Shown here one piece after another: positions 9,430 through 18,509 of a DNA stretch of 64,000 nt. Source of the DNA: Cyanomargarita calcarea GSE-NOS-MK-12-04C (GTDB taxonomy: Bacteria; Cyanobacteriota; Cyanobacteriia; Cyanobacteriales; Nostocaceae); the NCBI GenBank assembly GCA_019359595.1, contig JAHHGZ010000021.1, forward strand, positions 62,001-126,000. Reading direction: 5' to 3'. Below the pieces are notes generated by a model. It was given only the letters and a program-made list of their open reading frames with translations. It was not told where the DNA came from and ran no database searches. The translations under genes and the position numbers were made by a program. Every line of letters starts with the position of its first letter. Position 1 is the stretch's first letter.

Positions 9430-10541
9430 GATTTTTTCCTGTATTGCTAGTTATCATCAAAGTGAAAGTACAGTTAGATATGTCAAATCAGCCAATACAT
9501 ATTGATTGGATAAGTTCTGTGATTTGAGTAACTTGTTCTGAAGTTGATAACGCAACCTGATAACTAAGCATTACATTTTCCAGCTAAAAAATGCTAGAAA
9601 ACTTGTATCTTTTTAATGCATCACTACAACTCAAACAATTTAATTTATGCTCAGAAATAGATTGTAGCGATTGTGAATATTTACGGCAATAATCTAATTT
9701 AAGCCATTAATTTGTTTATGCCTTTAGTAAAAACTCCGAAAAAGAAAGTTTTTTTTTCTGGACAATTATTCGATATCCCGCGAATATACTTATATTTATG
9801 ATACACAAGCCATCAGTATGGAGCATCTTAAAGAGTGCAAATATACCGCCAGAGCCGTTGAGACGGTGTTTATAAATAAAAAATAAAAACGTAGGATAGG
9901 CGTCTGTCAAACGAATCATAAGGATAGGTGGGACGTCTATCCTACGTTTACGGGCATAAAGGGTCTCGCGATTGTTTTCTCTAGTTTATAATTATTTTAT
10001 AAACACCCTCTTAGTTTCTTACAAAGTCCCTGAAAGATTAAATTTAACAAACCTTTATAATTAATTTAACCGATCGAGACACAATCTGATTTATGTAAGG
10101 TTATGACTATAGTCTAAGCCTAATCAAAACTTTATGAATAATATCAAAATTATGTATTGTTTTTATAATCAGACATTTAGTTTAACGAAACTTACTTACA
10201 AGCACTACGATTTTTTTACTCTATTGGGTTTCAAAAAAATCTGCTGTTATTCTGAGTTTTTACTGCTGTCTAAACTGAAGTAATCCTCTAAATTTGATTC
10301 ATAGACACAAGTGCAATCTGTTTCACCACATATCCAGCATTACCGGACGAATACCTAGTATTCTCCTTGATATATGGTGATTTATCCGAAAAATATAAAT
10401 TTCATAGTAGTTTATAGGTTAAACATCCTAATACTGCTAGATTATCAGGCGTCGCTACCAACTTCAATACAGCATAGTCAAGCCTAACTTGAACTGTACT
10501 TTTACCTTGATAACACCTAGCAACTTTTGGAAGTTAATTTC
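9430..10541. other. 1.1 kb divergent intergenic region
   Basis: Between the methyltransferase and the first tandem paralogue. It is very AT-rich and should contain two divergent promoters. The only clear structure is the MITE-like element at 9866-10007. A 67-residue frame at 9716-9919 on the minus strand overlaps that element and has no coding character. I could not identify an operator or a convincing sigma-70 promoter by eye. Confidence 0.5.
9866..10007. repeat. MITE-like element with nested inverted repeats
   Basis: Outer inverted ends are GTGTTTATAAATAA at the left and TTATTTTATAAACAC at the right. Inside is a second pair, AAAACGTAGGATAGGCGTC and GACGTCTATCCTACGTTT. It is about 142 bp with no coding capacity. 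A single left end (GTGTTTATAAATAAAATA) recurs at 22395, next to another element. Confidence 0.65.
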
Positions 10542-11282
10542 ATGCAAGAACTAATCGCATATATTGAGCAGCTAAATCAAGAATATGCCAAGTTACCGTT
10601 ATTTGAATTTTTAGACGATAAAAGCATAGAACCAAGTCAAAAATTGAGTTTTGCTCCATGTATAGCTCACTTTATCATGAGCTTTGGTGACCTAAATAAA
10701 TATGTTGTTCGGGAAAAGAATGCAAATACCAAAGTTCAGCAGATAATCAACGAACATACCTATGAAGATGACCATCATTGGCCTTGGTTTATTACAGATT
10801 TAGAAAAATTGGGATATAACTCCCAAATGAACTTTACTCAGGTATTGCGTTTTCTTTGGGGTGAACAAACTAAGGTTTCCCGTCAATTATCCTATCATCT
10901 TTCTGCATATATGTTAGAAGCAGATCCTGTTATCAAAATAATCGCGATAGAAGCCATAGAAGCAACAGGAAATGTTTTGTTTTCTAGAACAAATAAAGCA
11001 GCCTCTGAATTACAAGCAATTACCAAGCAAGAATACATTTATTTTGGTCATTTTCATTTTAACCTCGAAAGTGGCCATGCTATGGGCAGCCCAGGAGGAG
11101 AAGATTTCCTTGCAAAGATAGAACTTACAGACTTACAGCGTCAACAAGCTTTTGATGTAGTCAATAAAGTATTTAAAATTTTCACGGAATGGACGCATGA
11201 ACTGCTGGCTTATGCACAGAAACAAAATCAAGAAGCAACAATTATCAAAGAATCAAAGAATACTTTAACAGTCTGTGTGTAA
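10542..11282 (+). CDS. Heme-oxygenase-like dimetal protein (CADD/DUF3865-like), paralogue 1
   Basis: A 246-residue, mostly helical protein. The ATG at 10542 is preferred over the TTG at 10527, with GGAAG 9 bp upstream. It aligns without gaps to the next gene. Shared blocks are LSFAPC(I/M)AHFIMSFGDLN, TYEDD.HWPWF, EATG and IFTEWT(H/Y)ELLAYAQ. Carboxylate and histidine residues identical in both copies are E75, H79, E140, H172, E176 and H179, the last three spaced H-x3-E-x2-H. Heme-oxygenase-like diiron proteins such as chlamydial CADD use a similar E/H, E, H-x3-D-x2-H ligand set, so metal binding is inferred. Family placement is from memory of CADD-like Nostoc proteins and needs a profile search. 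Substrate unknown. The nearest oppositely oriented gene is an O-methyltransferase. Confidence 0.7.
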   Translation: MQELIAYIEQLNQEYAKLPLFEFLDDKSIEPSQKLSFAPCIAHFIMSFGDLNKYVVREKNANTKVQQIINEHTYEDDHHWPWFITDLEKLGYNSQMNFTQVLRFLWGEQTKVSRQLSYHLSAYMLEADPVIKIIAIEAIEATGNVLFSRTNKAASELQAITKQEYIYFGHFHFNLESGHAMGSPGGEDFLAKIELTDLQRQQAFDVVNKVFKIFTEWTHELLAYAQKQNQEATIIKESKNTLTVCV

Positions 11283-11324
11283 TGAAATAATTTGGCTAAT
11301 TAATACTTTTGCATAATACAATTT

Positions 11325-11375
11325 GAGGGGCTGCAAGATCCTCGACTTCTTTAAGAAGTCGGGGATCTGACCCTC
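11325..11375. repeat. Near-perfect 33 bp palindrome between the paralogues (solo MITE end)
   Basis: AGATCCTCGACTTCTT (11336-11351) pairs with AAGAAGTCGGGGATCT (11353-11368). Outer GAGGG and CCCTC extend the stem. The sequence equals the terminal repeat of the family 2 elements (AGATCCCCGACTTCTTTAAG), so it looks like two fused ends left after loss of the interior. As RNA it would form a very stable hairpin between the two tandem genes and could act as a processing or attenuation site. No T-run follows. Confidence 0.7.
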
Positions 11376-11482
11376 ACAGTAATGTCGTGGAGTTTCTCTT
11401 TCAAGACTTTATAAACCCCTCATACTTTGTACGACATTAGGCGTATATCGTTAGAACATTCCCATTTTTGAGAATATACTAT

Positions 11483-12223
11483 ATGAAAAAAATAATGTTT
11501 TTAATTGAAGAAAAGAAACAAGAATTTGCTAAATTACCTTTATTTAAATTTATGCAAGACAAAAAACTGCAACCAAGACAAAGACTAAGTTTTGCACCTT
11601 GCATGGCTCACTTTATTATGAGTTTTGGTGACTTAAATAATTATGTTTTACGTTCCAAACAAGAAGAAGAAACACTTCAAAGAATTGTCAATAGATATAC
11701 CTACGAAGATGACAATCATTGGCCTTGGTTTCTTACAGATATTGAGAATTTAGATTTGAACGCAGAAATGAGTATTCCACAGGCATTAAGATATCTCTGG
11801 GGCGAAGAAAGTAAAATAACACGTCAATTAGCCTATCAAATTGCTGGGCACACTTTACAAGCTGACCCTGTAATTAAATTTGTAGTTGTTCAGGTATTGG
11901 AAGCAACAGGTGATGTATTTTTCTCTATATCAAATGAAATAGCGTTTGAACTACAAGCTCTTACCAAAAACGAATACTTATTTTTTGGTGAAGCTCACAT
12001 TCGCGAAGAAAATGAACATGTTATTGCTACAGCAGAAGCCGAAAATTTTATCGCAGAAATAGAATTCACTGATTCGCAACGGCAAGAGGCTTTATATGTT
12101 GTAGACAAAATATTCCAAATTTTCACGGAATGGACATATGAACTATTAGCATATGCGCAGAATCATCCTGTAGAACCAGCTAAATTGAAACAATTTGAGG
12201 CTGCTCAAATGCTTTGTGTATAA
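11483..12223 (+). CDS. Heme-oxygenase-like dimetal protein (CADD/DUF3865-like), paralogue 2
   Basis: Also 246 residues from the ATG at 11483 (MKKIMFLIEEKKQEFAKLPLF); an upstream TTG at 11468 is less likely. It is collinear with the previous protein from end to end and shares the same putative metal ligands (E75, H79, E140, H172, E176, H179) and a C-terminal CV. Differences cluster in the N-terminal helix, in residues 58-72 and in the C-terminal tail, as expected for an old tandem duplication with divergence. The 200 bp spacer holds a strong hairpin, so the two may be co-transcribed with differential expression. They may form a heterodimer or act on different substrates. No function is assigned. 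Confidence 0.7.
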   Translation: MKKIMFLIEEKKQEFAKLPLFKFMQDKKLQPRQRLSFAPCMAHFIMSFGDLNNYVLRSKQEEETLQRIVNRYTYEDDNHWPWFLTDIENLDLNAEMSIPQALRYLWGEESKITRQLAYQIAGHTLQADPVIKFVVVQVLEATGDVFFSISNEIAFELQALTKNEYLFFGEAHIREENEHVIATAEAENFIAEIEFTDSQRQEALYVVDKIFQIFTEWTYELLAYAQNHPVEPAKLKQFEAAQMLCV

Positions 12224-12299
12224 GTTTTGCTTAATGGTCTATTGGTAAAAGTTAAGAGTCTTGCGCAACCTAGTAGTCCATGTCATTAATTTTGATGGC

Positions 12300-12378
12300 T
12301 AGTGCGAGCCTCTCCGCTCGCTTTATATAGTACGCGAGCGGGACGTAAGCCGAAACGGCTGACCCTGCCTACGCACTA
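12300..12378. repeat. Short inverted-repeat element
   Basis: The ends are TAGTGCG and CGCACTA. Inside, GCTCGC and GCGAGC form another stem around TTTATATAGTA. It is about 79 bp and non-coding. It sits 76 bp after the second heme-oxygenase-like gene, next to the nested MITE. Confidence 0.5.
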
Positions 12379-12401
12379 CAGCCCTAATGTGGTGTAACAC
12401 T

Positions 12402-12780
12402 AGATTCCCGATTTCTTTTAGGACGCTGCTGGCGAATCAGGGGTAAGACCCCTCCGAAACCCGGAATCCCGCCGTCACCATAGAATGGTGTGGCTAATTA
12501 AACAAAGCCCACCTGCGTGGGCTAAATTCTTTATTTAGCCCACGCAGGTGGGCTTCGTATCGATAGCCCCACCCTTCTAGGGTGTGGGCGTTATGTCGGG
12601 TATGCGAGAGAACTGTTTCGATCCTCATTGAGGGGTCAGACCTACCATTCGCTCTTCTGCATCCTTTTAGAACAGGACTTACGCGAAAAAGTCGTGAAGT
12701 AGCCGTAATTCATGAATTACCGCTACAGAAAATCAGGTTTTTGAGACAATTTTGCGTAAGTCCTATAGAAGTGGGAATCT
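12402..12780. mobile_element. Palindromic MITE-like element (family 2), copy 1, interrupted by another element
   Basis: The left end AGATTCCCGATTTCTTTTAGG and the right end TTTTAGAA / GTGGGAATCT are inverted copies. The interior holds the perfect inverted pair GCCCACCTGCGTGGGCTAAA / TTTAGCCCACGCAGGTGGGC (12507-12553), CACCATAGAATGGTG, and CCACCCTTCTAGGGTG. Other copies are at 27695-27949 and 56577-56816, with a fragment at 32066-32115. The right arm is split by a 93 bp insertion at 12673-12765. Frames across the element are structural shadows, not genes. Confidence 0.75.
12673..12765. mobile_element. 93 bp nested MITE with TAGAA target duplication
   Basis: Terminal inverted repeats are CAGGACTTACGCGAAAAAGTC and, on the complement, TAGGACTTACGCAAAATTGTC. 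The centre is a palindrome, GTAATTCATGAATTAC (12705-12720), flanked by GTAGC and GCTAC. Direct TAGAA repeats lie at 12668-12672 and 12766-12770, exactly at its borders, as expected for a 5 bp target-site duplication. It lies inside the right arm of the family 2 element and is therefore younger than it. It has no coding capacity and would need a transposase in trans. Confidence 0.75.
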
Positions 12781-12845
12781 AGTAGTCCACTTGGGATTTA
12801 AGAACCTTCAAATTCACTTAGCTAGTGTTAGTCGCAAAAACTTCT

Positions 12846-13436
12846 CTACAATCCCATTGCAATTCTAGTTTGGGGCCCGACTCTTCCATCTACAGCTAAA
12901 CCGTAATTTGCCTGAAATTTTCGGACTGCTCTCTCGGTCAACTCACCGTAATATCCAGTAACTGGAACATTACCCAGAGTTCTTTGAACTCGTGAAACAG
13001 CTTGACCTTCAGAACCTGCGCCTAAAACTACTCGACCGCCAACACCGAGTCTGGGCTTAGTTGTACGTGCAGAACTGGTGCTAATGAATTTAGTAGCAAC
13101 GTAATCACCTGAAGAAATCCGAGTAAAGCCGTTCTCTGTGTCTACAACTGCAGCCACTCGCGCCCCATTTCGCAGACATGCAACAACTGGTGAGTTAATG
13201 CTAGGAGCAGAACGAACTCTCAGACAGCTACCGTTAGTCCTAACAAAGCCTGGTATTGAAGCTGCTTGAGCGGCTTGGTTGACTGTGGCAAACAATACAC
13301 CAAAGCCTGCAACCGCTACACAAGTTGTTCTAAAGAGTTTTTTCCAGCTAATTTTAAATTTTGGGAGATTTAATTCTGTATCTGTGATCGCCTCTTCGTT
13401 GGCAATAACCATCTGAGAATAAGCAAGATATTCCAC
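12846..13436 (-). CDS. Exported SH3-like / peptidoglycan-binding domain protein
   Basis: A 196-residue protein starting at GTG (13434-13436) behind a strong AAAGGAGAT (13441-13449). A basic region and a hydrophobic stretch (about 34-58: LFRTTCVAVAGFGVLF...AAQAA) act as a late signal peptide or membrane anchor. Next is a bacterial SH3-like segment (VRTNGSCLRVRSAPSINSPVV; ARVAAVVDTENGFTRI) and a PG_binding_1 domain (VSRVQRTLGNVPVTGYYGELTERAVRKFQ, AVDGRVGPQTRIAM). Such proteins bind cell-wall peptidoglycan in the periplasm. There is no catalytic domain. It is followed on the same strand by nothing closer than the repeat-rich gap. Confidence 0.85.
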   Translation of the reverse strand: MEYLAYSQMVIANEEAITDTELNLPKFKISWKKLFRTTCVAVAGFGVLFATVNQAAQAASIPGFVRTNGSCLRVRSAPSINSPVVACLRNGARVAAVVDTENGFTRISSGDYVATKFISTSSARTTKPRLGVGGRVVLGAGSEGQAVSRVQRTLGNVPVTGYYGELTERAVRKFQANYGLAVDGRVGPQTRIAMGL

Positions 13437-13720
13437 AAGGATCTCCTTTGTGTTTAAAGATTGTTAATTACAGAAGATTGCTTCGCTTTTCGCTAAATTT
13501 TGTCTAGGTGTATTCTAGACTACTGCCCATCTTACAGAATTTTTACTGAGAACATCATTAAAAAAAAATAAAATATGTAACAACGTTCCTGACATGAAGC
13601 TTTCGCCTTTGAAAGTATAAACATTTTTCAGGCGATCGCATCTATCTAAATAGGTAAAGAAAGATAAAAGAGTTTGCTTTTTATCCTCGCTGTTCTTGTT
13701 AATCCTTGCTGTTCTTCTTA

Positions 13721-13819
13721 ATACCCCGACCTAATCAGGGTCGCTCGTTTTGAGTGGGGTCTGAATCCCCATCTCAAAACCTCCTTCTTCCTTCTTCCTT
13801 CTTACTTCTTCCTTCATTC
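13721..13819 (-). repeat. 3'-end double-hairpin repeat (family 1), copy B
   Basis: On the minus strand it reads TGAATGAAGGAAGAAG, further GAAGGAAGAA units, GGAGGTTTTGAGATGGGG, a loop, CCCCACTCAAAACGAGCGACC and GGTCGGGGTATTAA. It begins 24 bp after the M23 peptidase stop codon and has the same orientation as that gene. The second hairpin is GACCCTGATTAGGTC. AGAACAGC(A/G)AGGAT motifs follow and are shared with copy D. The rest of the 13437-13842 gap has no gene. Confidence 0.8.
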
Positions 13820-13842
13820 AAAGAAAATATCCAGCCTTACTC

Positions 13843-14619
13843 TCAAGAATGTTTTGATGTGTCAAAAATATCAGAACTAACCTTACGACCATTACGCCAA
13901 ACTTCTACTCCGTGAGGGCTAATGAAGTAAGAAAAACTACCGTTATCCGCTCGATATCTTGCTGTACCAATATTGAAAGCTCTTAGCTTTACAGGTTTAT
14001 TTGGATCTTTCTTTAATTGTCCGATATAAAACAACTGACCATTTTCCTGGCAGACTTTGACGCTAACTTTTTGTGTCTGGCCTTCAATCACTGAAACACC
14101 ATTACATCCATTGTCGGTAATGAGTTGTGGTATTTTGCCTGCAACTGTGCCGGGTAAGAAGCTAATGGGGTCAACTGCTAGACGACCATTTGGATGAACT
14201 TCAAAATGGAGGTGCGATCCGGAACTATTACCTGTAGAACCCATCAATGCGATCGCTTGACCTTGATTTACCTCTTGACCTTTGCGAACCAGCAAACGGC
14301 TATTATGACCGTAAACTGTGACGCTACCATTGGGAAGGCGAATTTCTATAGAGTTTCCCAATCCCCAATCATCCCATCCGGCTTTGATAACTGTACCAGA
14401 TGCGGCGGCGACAACAGGAGTTCCAACCGCGCCGGCGATATCAATTCCTTCATGTTGATTTTTTCGGAACCCTTGAGAGAGAATTCCTTGAGATGGCCAG
14501 ATGAAAGTGGATGAAACGGAATTATTGGCTGTTTGAGGAAGAGCGGAACGAGCAGCAAAGGATATTGAGCCAATTAAGCCATAGGTAAGGAATCGTGAAA
14601 TGGTGAGTTTTTTCATCAA
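13843..14619 (-). CDS. Secreted M23-family metallopeptidase (LytM-like)
   Basis: A 258-residue protein starting MMKKLTISRFLTYGLIGSIS, a signal peptide likely cleaved after the Ala-rich RSALPQ region. The M23 zinc endopeptidase domain (about 38-155) keeps the metal and catalytic residues: HEGIDIAG (HxxxD), TVYGHNSRLLV and HLHFEVHPNG (HxH). The QG(F/Y)R, SGTVIKAGWD and STGNSSGSHLHF segments are typical. It is expected to cleave peptidoglycan cross-links in the periplasm. The C-terminal ~100 residues (GVSVIEGQTQKVSVKVCQENGQ, then VEVWRNGRKV) form an extra domain of unknown role. Family 1 repeat copy B lies just after the stop codon. Confidence 0.92.
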   Translation of the reverse strand: MMKKLTISRFLTYGLIGSISFAARSALPQTANNSVSSTFIWPSQGILSQGFRKNQHEGIDIAGAVGTPVVAAASGTVIKAGWDDWGLGNSIEIRLPNGSVTVYGHNSRLLVRKGQEVNQGQAIALMGSTGNSSGSHLHFEVHPNGRLAVDPISFLPGTVAGKIPQLITDNGCNGVSVIEGQTQKVSVKVCQENGQLFYIGQLKKDPNKPVKLRAFNIGTARYRADNGSFSYFISPHGVEVWRNGRKVSSDIFDTSKHS

Positions 14620-14914
14620 AAGAGTAATTTAGAAAATCCGGATATTTGCTGTTTCAGTGTTAAGTCAGTAACATCAGGAGAGTCAAGTAAAAATGTTACA
14701 CCAAATCCGTTCAATCAGTTATAATATCCCCAGCCACTCCACCGACGTAAAGCTGTGCAATCCGTAGCGGTTGTGTGAAAAATGCTCCCACCATATAGAT
14801 TAGATATTGGTGTTAAGAAGCATGACTGAAACCAAAGTTGCGGATTTTTCCCGAAATTGAATGGACGGATGAACAGCAAGCGCAAAGGATAAGCCGAACG
14901 TTAAGAATATTTTT
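14620..14914. other. Gap with a possible decayed reading frame
   Basis: An ATG at 14822 opens MTETKVADFS, which stops after a few codons. One base out of frame the sequence continues as PEIEWTDEQQAQRISRTL (about 14852-14906). This looks like a short gene broken by a frameshift, but I do not recognise it. The rest holds the promoter of the M23 peptidase gene. Confidence 0.25.
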
Positions 14915-15190
14915 CTAATTTGCTTCTTTTCCTAAAGTTTCCCTAATATGATTTTCTAGCCATTCCTCATACTTTTCGAGTGAAGCAACTTCAGCAATTA
15001 ATTGATGGCGTTTTTTTCTTATATTGGCTAAGTGTTGAATCAAAGCGTCGCCATTCATCATACTTTGGACTTTTGCTGTAAACTCTTCCTGTGATAGTTC
15101 TCTGCCAGCAAATGCACTATTGTCAAGTTTATCTATTCTTGCCCAGCGAGCTAATTGTTCGGGGGTTGGTTGATTGGTAATTTCTGACAT
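14915..15190 (-). CDS. Small helical protein, unknown
   Basis: A 91-residue charged protein (MSEITNQPTPEQLARWARIDKLDN). Predicted helices include a C-terminal coiled-coil-like stretch (ALIQHLANIRKKRHQLIAEVASLEKYEEWLENHI). There is no signal peptide and no motif I recognise. The ATG at 15190 lies a few bases from a dispersed repeat end (TTTACGCCTACCTACTTA, 15198-15216), so its native promoter may have been altered. The codon pattern looks genuine. Confidence 0.6.
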   Translation of the reverse strand: MSEITNQPTPEQLARWARIDKLDNSAFAGRELSQEEFTAKVQSMMNGDALIQHLANIRKKRHQLIAEVASLEKYEEWLENHIRETLGKEAN

Positions 15191-15194
15191 AATG

Positions 15195-15275
15195 TTTATT
15201 TACGCCTACCTACTTATTTTGGTAGGACAGGCATCTTGCTTTGTCAGTGATAAGCAAAACACCTACCCTACAAAA
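15195..15275. repeat. Repeat carrying the AAGTAGGTAGGCGTAA end (family 3)
   Basis: TTTACGCCTACCTACTTA is the complement of the end seen at 22433 and 31371. An inverted pair follows: TTTTGGTAGGACAGGCATCTT against AAGCAAAACACCTACCCTACAAAA on the other side of GTCAGTGAT. It occupies the spacer between glgA and the small helical gene. Confidence 0.5.
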
Positions 15276-15282
15276 AAGAGAG

Positions 15283-16734
15283 TTACTTCTTGCTAACTAC
15301 TGGCTTTTGTTCCACCGACTCAGCTGGTGACTCCGCAAGCGGTGTAATTTCCTCTTCCTCTGGTAAGCCAAAAATTGACTTGTACAGCGTCACGTATTGC
15401 TTCGCAGATTGATGCCAACTGAAATCTTGACTCATACCACGTTGCTGTAATTCCTGCCATTGGGGTTTAAAGCGGAAGCCTTCCCAAGCTCGGATCATAC
15501 AGGTGAACAAGTCTAACGGCTCATAGCGGTCAAAGCAATAACCTGTACCCACTTTATTTATCGGGTCGTAGTGCGTTACTGTGTCAACTAATCCCCCAGT
15601 CCGACGGACAATAGGCACTGAACCGTAGCGCAATGCCATCATTTGGCTGATACCGCAGGGTTCAAAACGGCTAGGCATCAAGAAGGTGTCGGTACCTGCA
15701 TAGATGCGACGAGCCAGAGCATCGTTATAAAGTAAGTAAGTTGCCATGCGTCCGGGGAAACGGGATGCCATCTGCCACATTTGAGTTTCGTAGTAGCGAT
15801 CGCCTGTCCCTAACAGCACGAATTGTGCATCTGTATACGCCATAAAGCGATCCAGAATCTGCATCACCAAGTCAATGCCTTTTTGCTCGACTAACCTTGT
15901 CACCATCCCAATCAAGAAGGCTCCGCTGTTAACTTCTAACCCGACTTCTTCTTGTAAGGCGATTTTATTCGCTTTGCGTTTATCTAGGGTATCAGCACTA
16001 AATTTCTGGGCAATATATTTGTCATTTGGTGGATCGTAAACTTCTGTATCGATGCCGTTGACAATCCCAGATACTTTGCCACTGATAAAAGATAGCAAGC
16101 CTTCTAGTTCTTCGCCATAAGCTGCGGTCTTAATTTGCTCGGCATATGTGGGAGAAACTGTATTTACCTTGTCAGCATATTGCACTGCTGCGGCCATTGT
16201 ATTGTGTCCTTGCATATACCAGGGACACCAGGTAATTTTCTCTAAATACCAACGCCACGGACCTTGATACGCTAGGTTATGAATGGTAAATACGGTGCTG
16301 ATATCTGGATCTTGATGCATCCAGACGGGTATCATCCCTGTATGCCAATCGTGACAGTGGATAATTTCTGGCTTCCAGTAATTCCAGCAAAACTCAGCCG
16401 CACCATTTGCAAACAATGTAAACCGCCAATATTCATCTTCGCCAGAGTAAATACGGCGGGGTATAAACGATGGATGTCCAAATAGGTATAGGGGAACATC
16501 AGTACCGGGCAGAACGCTTTCATATACTTGAAAGTTTTGAAACATGGCAGAACCCTCCCAGATGGGGTCTTTGGGAACCTCCATTTTGTCTGGCAAGAAC
16601 CCATAGTAAGGCAAGAATATTCGCACATCATGCCCCATCTCTCTCAATACTTTCGGTAGTGCCCCAACAACATCACCCATCCCGCCAACTTTGGCTACGG
16701 GTGCTGCCTCTGCTGCCACAAATAAAATCCGCAT
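15283..16734 (-). CDS. glgA: Glycogen synthase
   Basis: A GT5-family ADP-glucose:glucan glucosyltransferase that extends alpha-1,4 glucan chains in glycogen storage. The ATG at 16734 ([24 protein letters not shown]) is chosen because it starts exactly at the conserved N-terminus. A longer in-frame start at 16788 adds an unconserved 18 residues. Visible motifs are the ADP-Glc-binding [53 protein letters not shown], and the C-terminal [29 protein letters not shown]. At about 483 residues it has family length. The last 35 residues are a Glu/Pro/Val-rich tail. hemC lies upstream on the same strand but 229 bp away, so co-transcription is uncertain. Confidence 0.96.
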   Translation of the reverse strand: MRILFVAAEAAPVAKVGGMGDVVGALPKVLREMGHDVRIFLPYYGFLPDKMEVPKDPIWEGSAMFQNFQVYESVLPGTDVPLYLFGHPSFIPRRIYSGEDEYWRFTLFANGAAEFCWNYWKPEIIHCHDWHTGMIPVWMHQDPDISTVFTIHNLAYQGPWRWYLEKITWCPWYMQGHNTMAAAVQYADKVNTVSPTYAEQIKTAAYGEELEGLLSFISGKVSGIVNGIDTEVYDPPNDKYIAQKFSADTLDKRKANKIALQEEVGLEVNSGAFLIGMVTRLVEQKGIDLVMQILDRFMAYTDAQFVLLGTGDRYYETQMWQMASRFPGRMATYLLYNDALARRIYAGTDTFLMPSRFEPCGISQMMALRYGSVPIVRRTGGLVDTVTHYDPINKVGTGYCFDRYEPLDLFTCMIRAWEGFRFKPQWQELQQRGMSQDFSWHQSAKQYVTLYKSIFGLPEEEEITPLAESPAESVEQKPVVSKK

Positions 16735-16963
16735 GGTAATTTTTGTTTCCCCAACCAGCTTAGTTTGATATCTAATATCTTGCACCATTACCTTGCCACA
16801 TTAAATTCGAGTCGCTGCAAGATGCCCTGACCAGCCCCCTAAATCTACGCCACATGCTACAAGTCGGCAGAGCCAAGAAACGCAGTGGCTCCCCAAGTTT
16901 GGAGGACTTTGAATTTTCTTCTCCCCCAGAATTGAGTGCAGGGGGCTTAATCGTCGTAGACCA

Positions 16964-17935
16964 CTAAGAACCACGTTGAATTTCGGTGAAGATTTTTTCC
17001 AAAATTTCTTGCGCTCCCTGTTGTCGCAAAATTTGTGCTAAGTCCCTGCCTACTTTTTCGGCATCTTTGGTAGTACCTGTAATCGTATCTTGGACAACAT
17101 TTTGACCATCTACACTGGCTACTATACCAGTTAATGTTAAATTTTCGCCATTAATTTCAGTATTTACACCTATGGGTACTTGACAACCACCCTCTAATTC
17201 CCGCAAGAATGCTCTTTCTGCTAGGCAGCGATCGCGTGTTGCTGGGTGTTCAATGGCTTTGAGCATGGATATTAAATCGGTATCTTCGGCACGGCATTCT
17301 ATACCTAACGCACCTTGTCCGACGGCATGCAGGGAAATTTCTTTAGGTATTATCTGATGAACGCGATCGCCCATTCCCAGTCTCTGCAATCCAGCAGCCG
17401 CCAAAATTAAGGCATCGTAGTCACCTGCATCCAGCTTTGCCATGCGGGTATTCAAGTTTCCTCGCACATCTTTAAACGCTAGGTGAGGGAAATGATGCCG
17501 CAGTTGTGCCAATCTTCTTAAAGAAGATGTACCTATAACAGCCCCCTCTGGCAGTGTATCAATTTGTTTATCTTTGTGTTTTTCATGCACTACTAGAGCA
17601 TCTGCGGGGTTTTCTCGCTCTGTAATTGCTCCCAAAACCAAACCATCTGGTAAGCGGGTGGGCAAATCTTTCAGGGAATGAACGGCAAAATCAATATCCT
17701 GATTTAGCATCCCTGTTTCGAGTTCTTTGGTAAAGAGTCCTTTATCCCCAATCTTTGCCAATGCCACATCTAGAATATTATCTCCTTGAGTGGACATTGT
17801 GTGGACTTCAAAAGAAATATTTGGGAAGTGCTTTTGCAATTGTTCTTGCACCCAATAAGTTTGAACAAGAGCAAGTTGACTTTTGCGCGAACCGATACGA
17901 ATTGTGCTGAGGTGCGTAGAAATAACTGTTGTCAT
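16964..17935 (-). CDS. hemC: Hydroxymethylbilane synthase (porphobilinogen deaminase)
   Basis: A 323-residue cytosolic enzyme that joins four porphobilinogen units into hydroxymethylbilane in the heme and chlorophyll pathway. Motifs are [76 protein letters not shown] and the cofactor loop [14 protein letters not shown], with the dipyrromethane-binding Cys near residue 251. Length is normal. The ATG at 17935 is the only good start. The 16789-16963 spacer towards glgA holds repeat-like sequence (CCCCCTA...TGCAGGGGG) with no gene. Confidence 0.96.
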   Translation of the reverse strand: MTTVISTHLSTIRIGSRKSQLALVQTYWVQEQLQKHFPNISFEVHTMSTQGDNILDVALAKIGDKGLFTKELETGMLNQDIDFAVHSLKDLPTRLPDGLVLGAITERENPADALVVHEKHKDKQIDTLPEGAVIGTSSLRRLAQLRHHFPHLAFKDVRGNLNTRMAKLDAGDYDALILAAAGLQRLGMGDRVHQIIPKEISLHAVGQGALGIECRAEDTDLISMLKAIEHPATRDRCLAERAFLRELEGGCQVPIGVNTEINGENLTLTGIVASVDGQNVVQDTITGTTKDAEKVGRDLAQILRQQGAQEILEKIFTEIQRGS

Positions 17936-18101
17936 AAAGAAGTTTGTCTATCGAGGAGATAACTGGATCTAGACTACCTCAGCAAGGGGCTTCTCAGCTT
18001 TGCGATCGCTAATTTATGTCAAGTCTATTTTTTATCTTAAATTTACATTTTTTCATTAATTTTTGTTAATTATTTATTCATTGTCACTGTTCTGGTATAG
18101 A

Positions 18102-18509
18102 TTATTGTAAACTTTTTGTCCGCTCTTTTGTTGTGCGGGTAAGGCAGCCATAAAAAAGTAGAGGTTCCATTGTTCCCCCTTCCACTTCGCTACTTTCAAA
18201 CTTACAGCTAGCATCTCTAAACTTTATCCAGGCTTGCTGTGCGGCCACTAATTTCTTTACTCTGGGTGCTTCTAATTTTGCGGTTAGTTGTTTGTAAACT
18301 TGGTTTAATTTTTTATCTGCTTGCTGATAAGACAATTCCGCACATCTATTCATTGATTGTTGAGGCAAATTTTCCGGATTGCTACAGTCTAGCTTCTGCA
18401 CTAAAAGTACTCTTGATATTTCAGGTGTAGGGAGTGCCATTGTTAGGCTAGATGTTGCTAAACTGCTGAACGTTAAAATACTTGCAAATACAGGTAAAAA
18501 ATGACGCAT
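18102..18509 (-). CDS. LprI-like (DUF1311) exported protein
   Basis: About 135 residues from the ATG at 18509 (MRHFLPVFASILTFSSLATSS). The upstream in-frame ATG at 18539 gives an odd prefix and is less likely. A signal peptide precedes a DUF1311/LprI-type domain with four Cys: LDCSNPENLPQQSMNRCAELSYQQADKKLN, then AAQQAWIKFRDASCKFES and LLFYGCLTRTTKERT. In that family the W-x-K-x-R-x-x-x-C pattern is characteristic, and some members inhibit lysozyme. It is probably periplasmic. It stands alone. Confidence 0.8.
   Translation of the reverse strand: MRHFLPVFASILTFSSLATSSLTMALPTPEISRVLLVQKLDCSNPENLPQQSMNRCAELSYQQADKKLNQVYKQLTAKLEAPRVKKLVAAQQAWIKFRDASCKFESSEVEGGTMEPLLFYGCLTRTTKERTKSLQ

Noticed and set aside
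9716-9919. 67-residue minus-strand frame
   Set aside because: It overlaps the inverted-repeat element at 9866-10007 and shows no coding signals.
12582-12782. 66-residue frame
   Set aside because: It lies wholly within the nested MITEs; similar frames in other copies are disrupted.
16789-16963. Possible tRNA (TTCGAGTC-like stretch) between glgA and hemC
   Set aside because: No acceptor stem or anticodon arm can be drawn; the sequence looks like a dispersed repeat.
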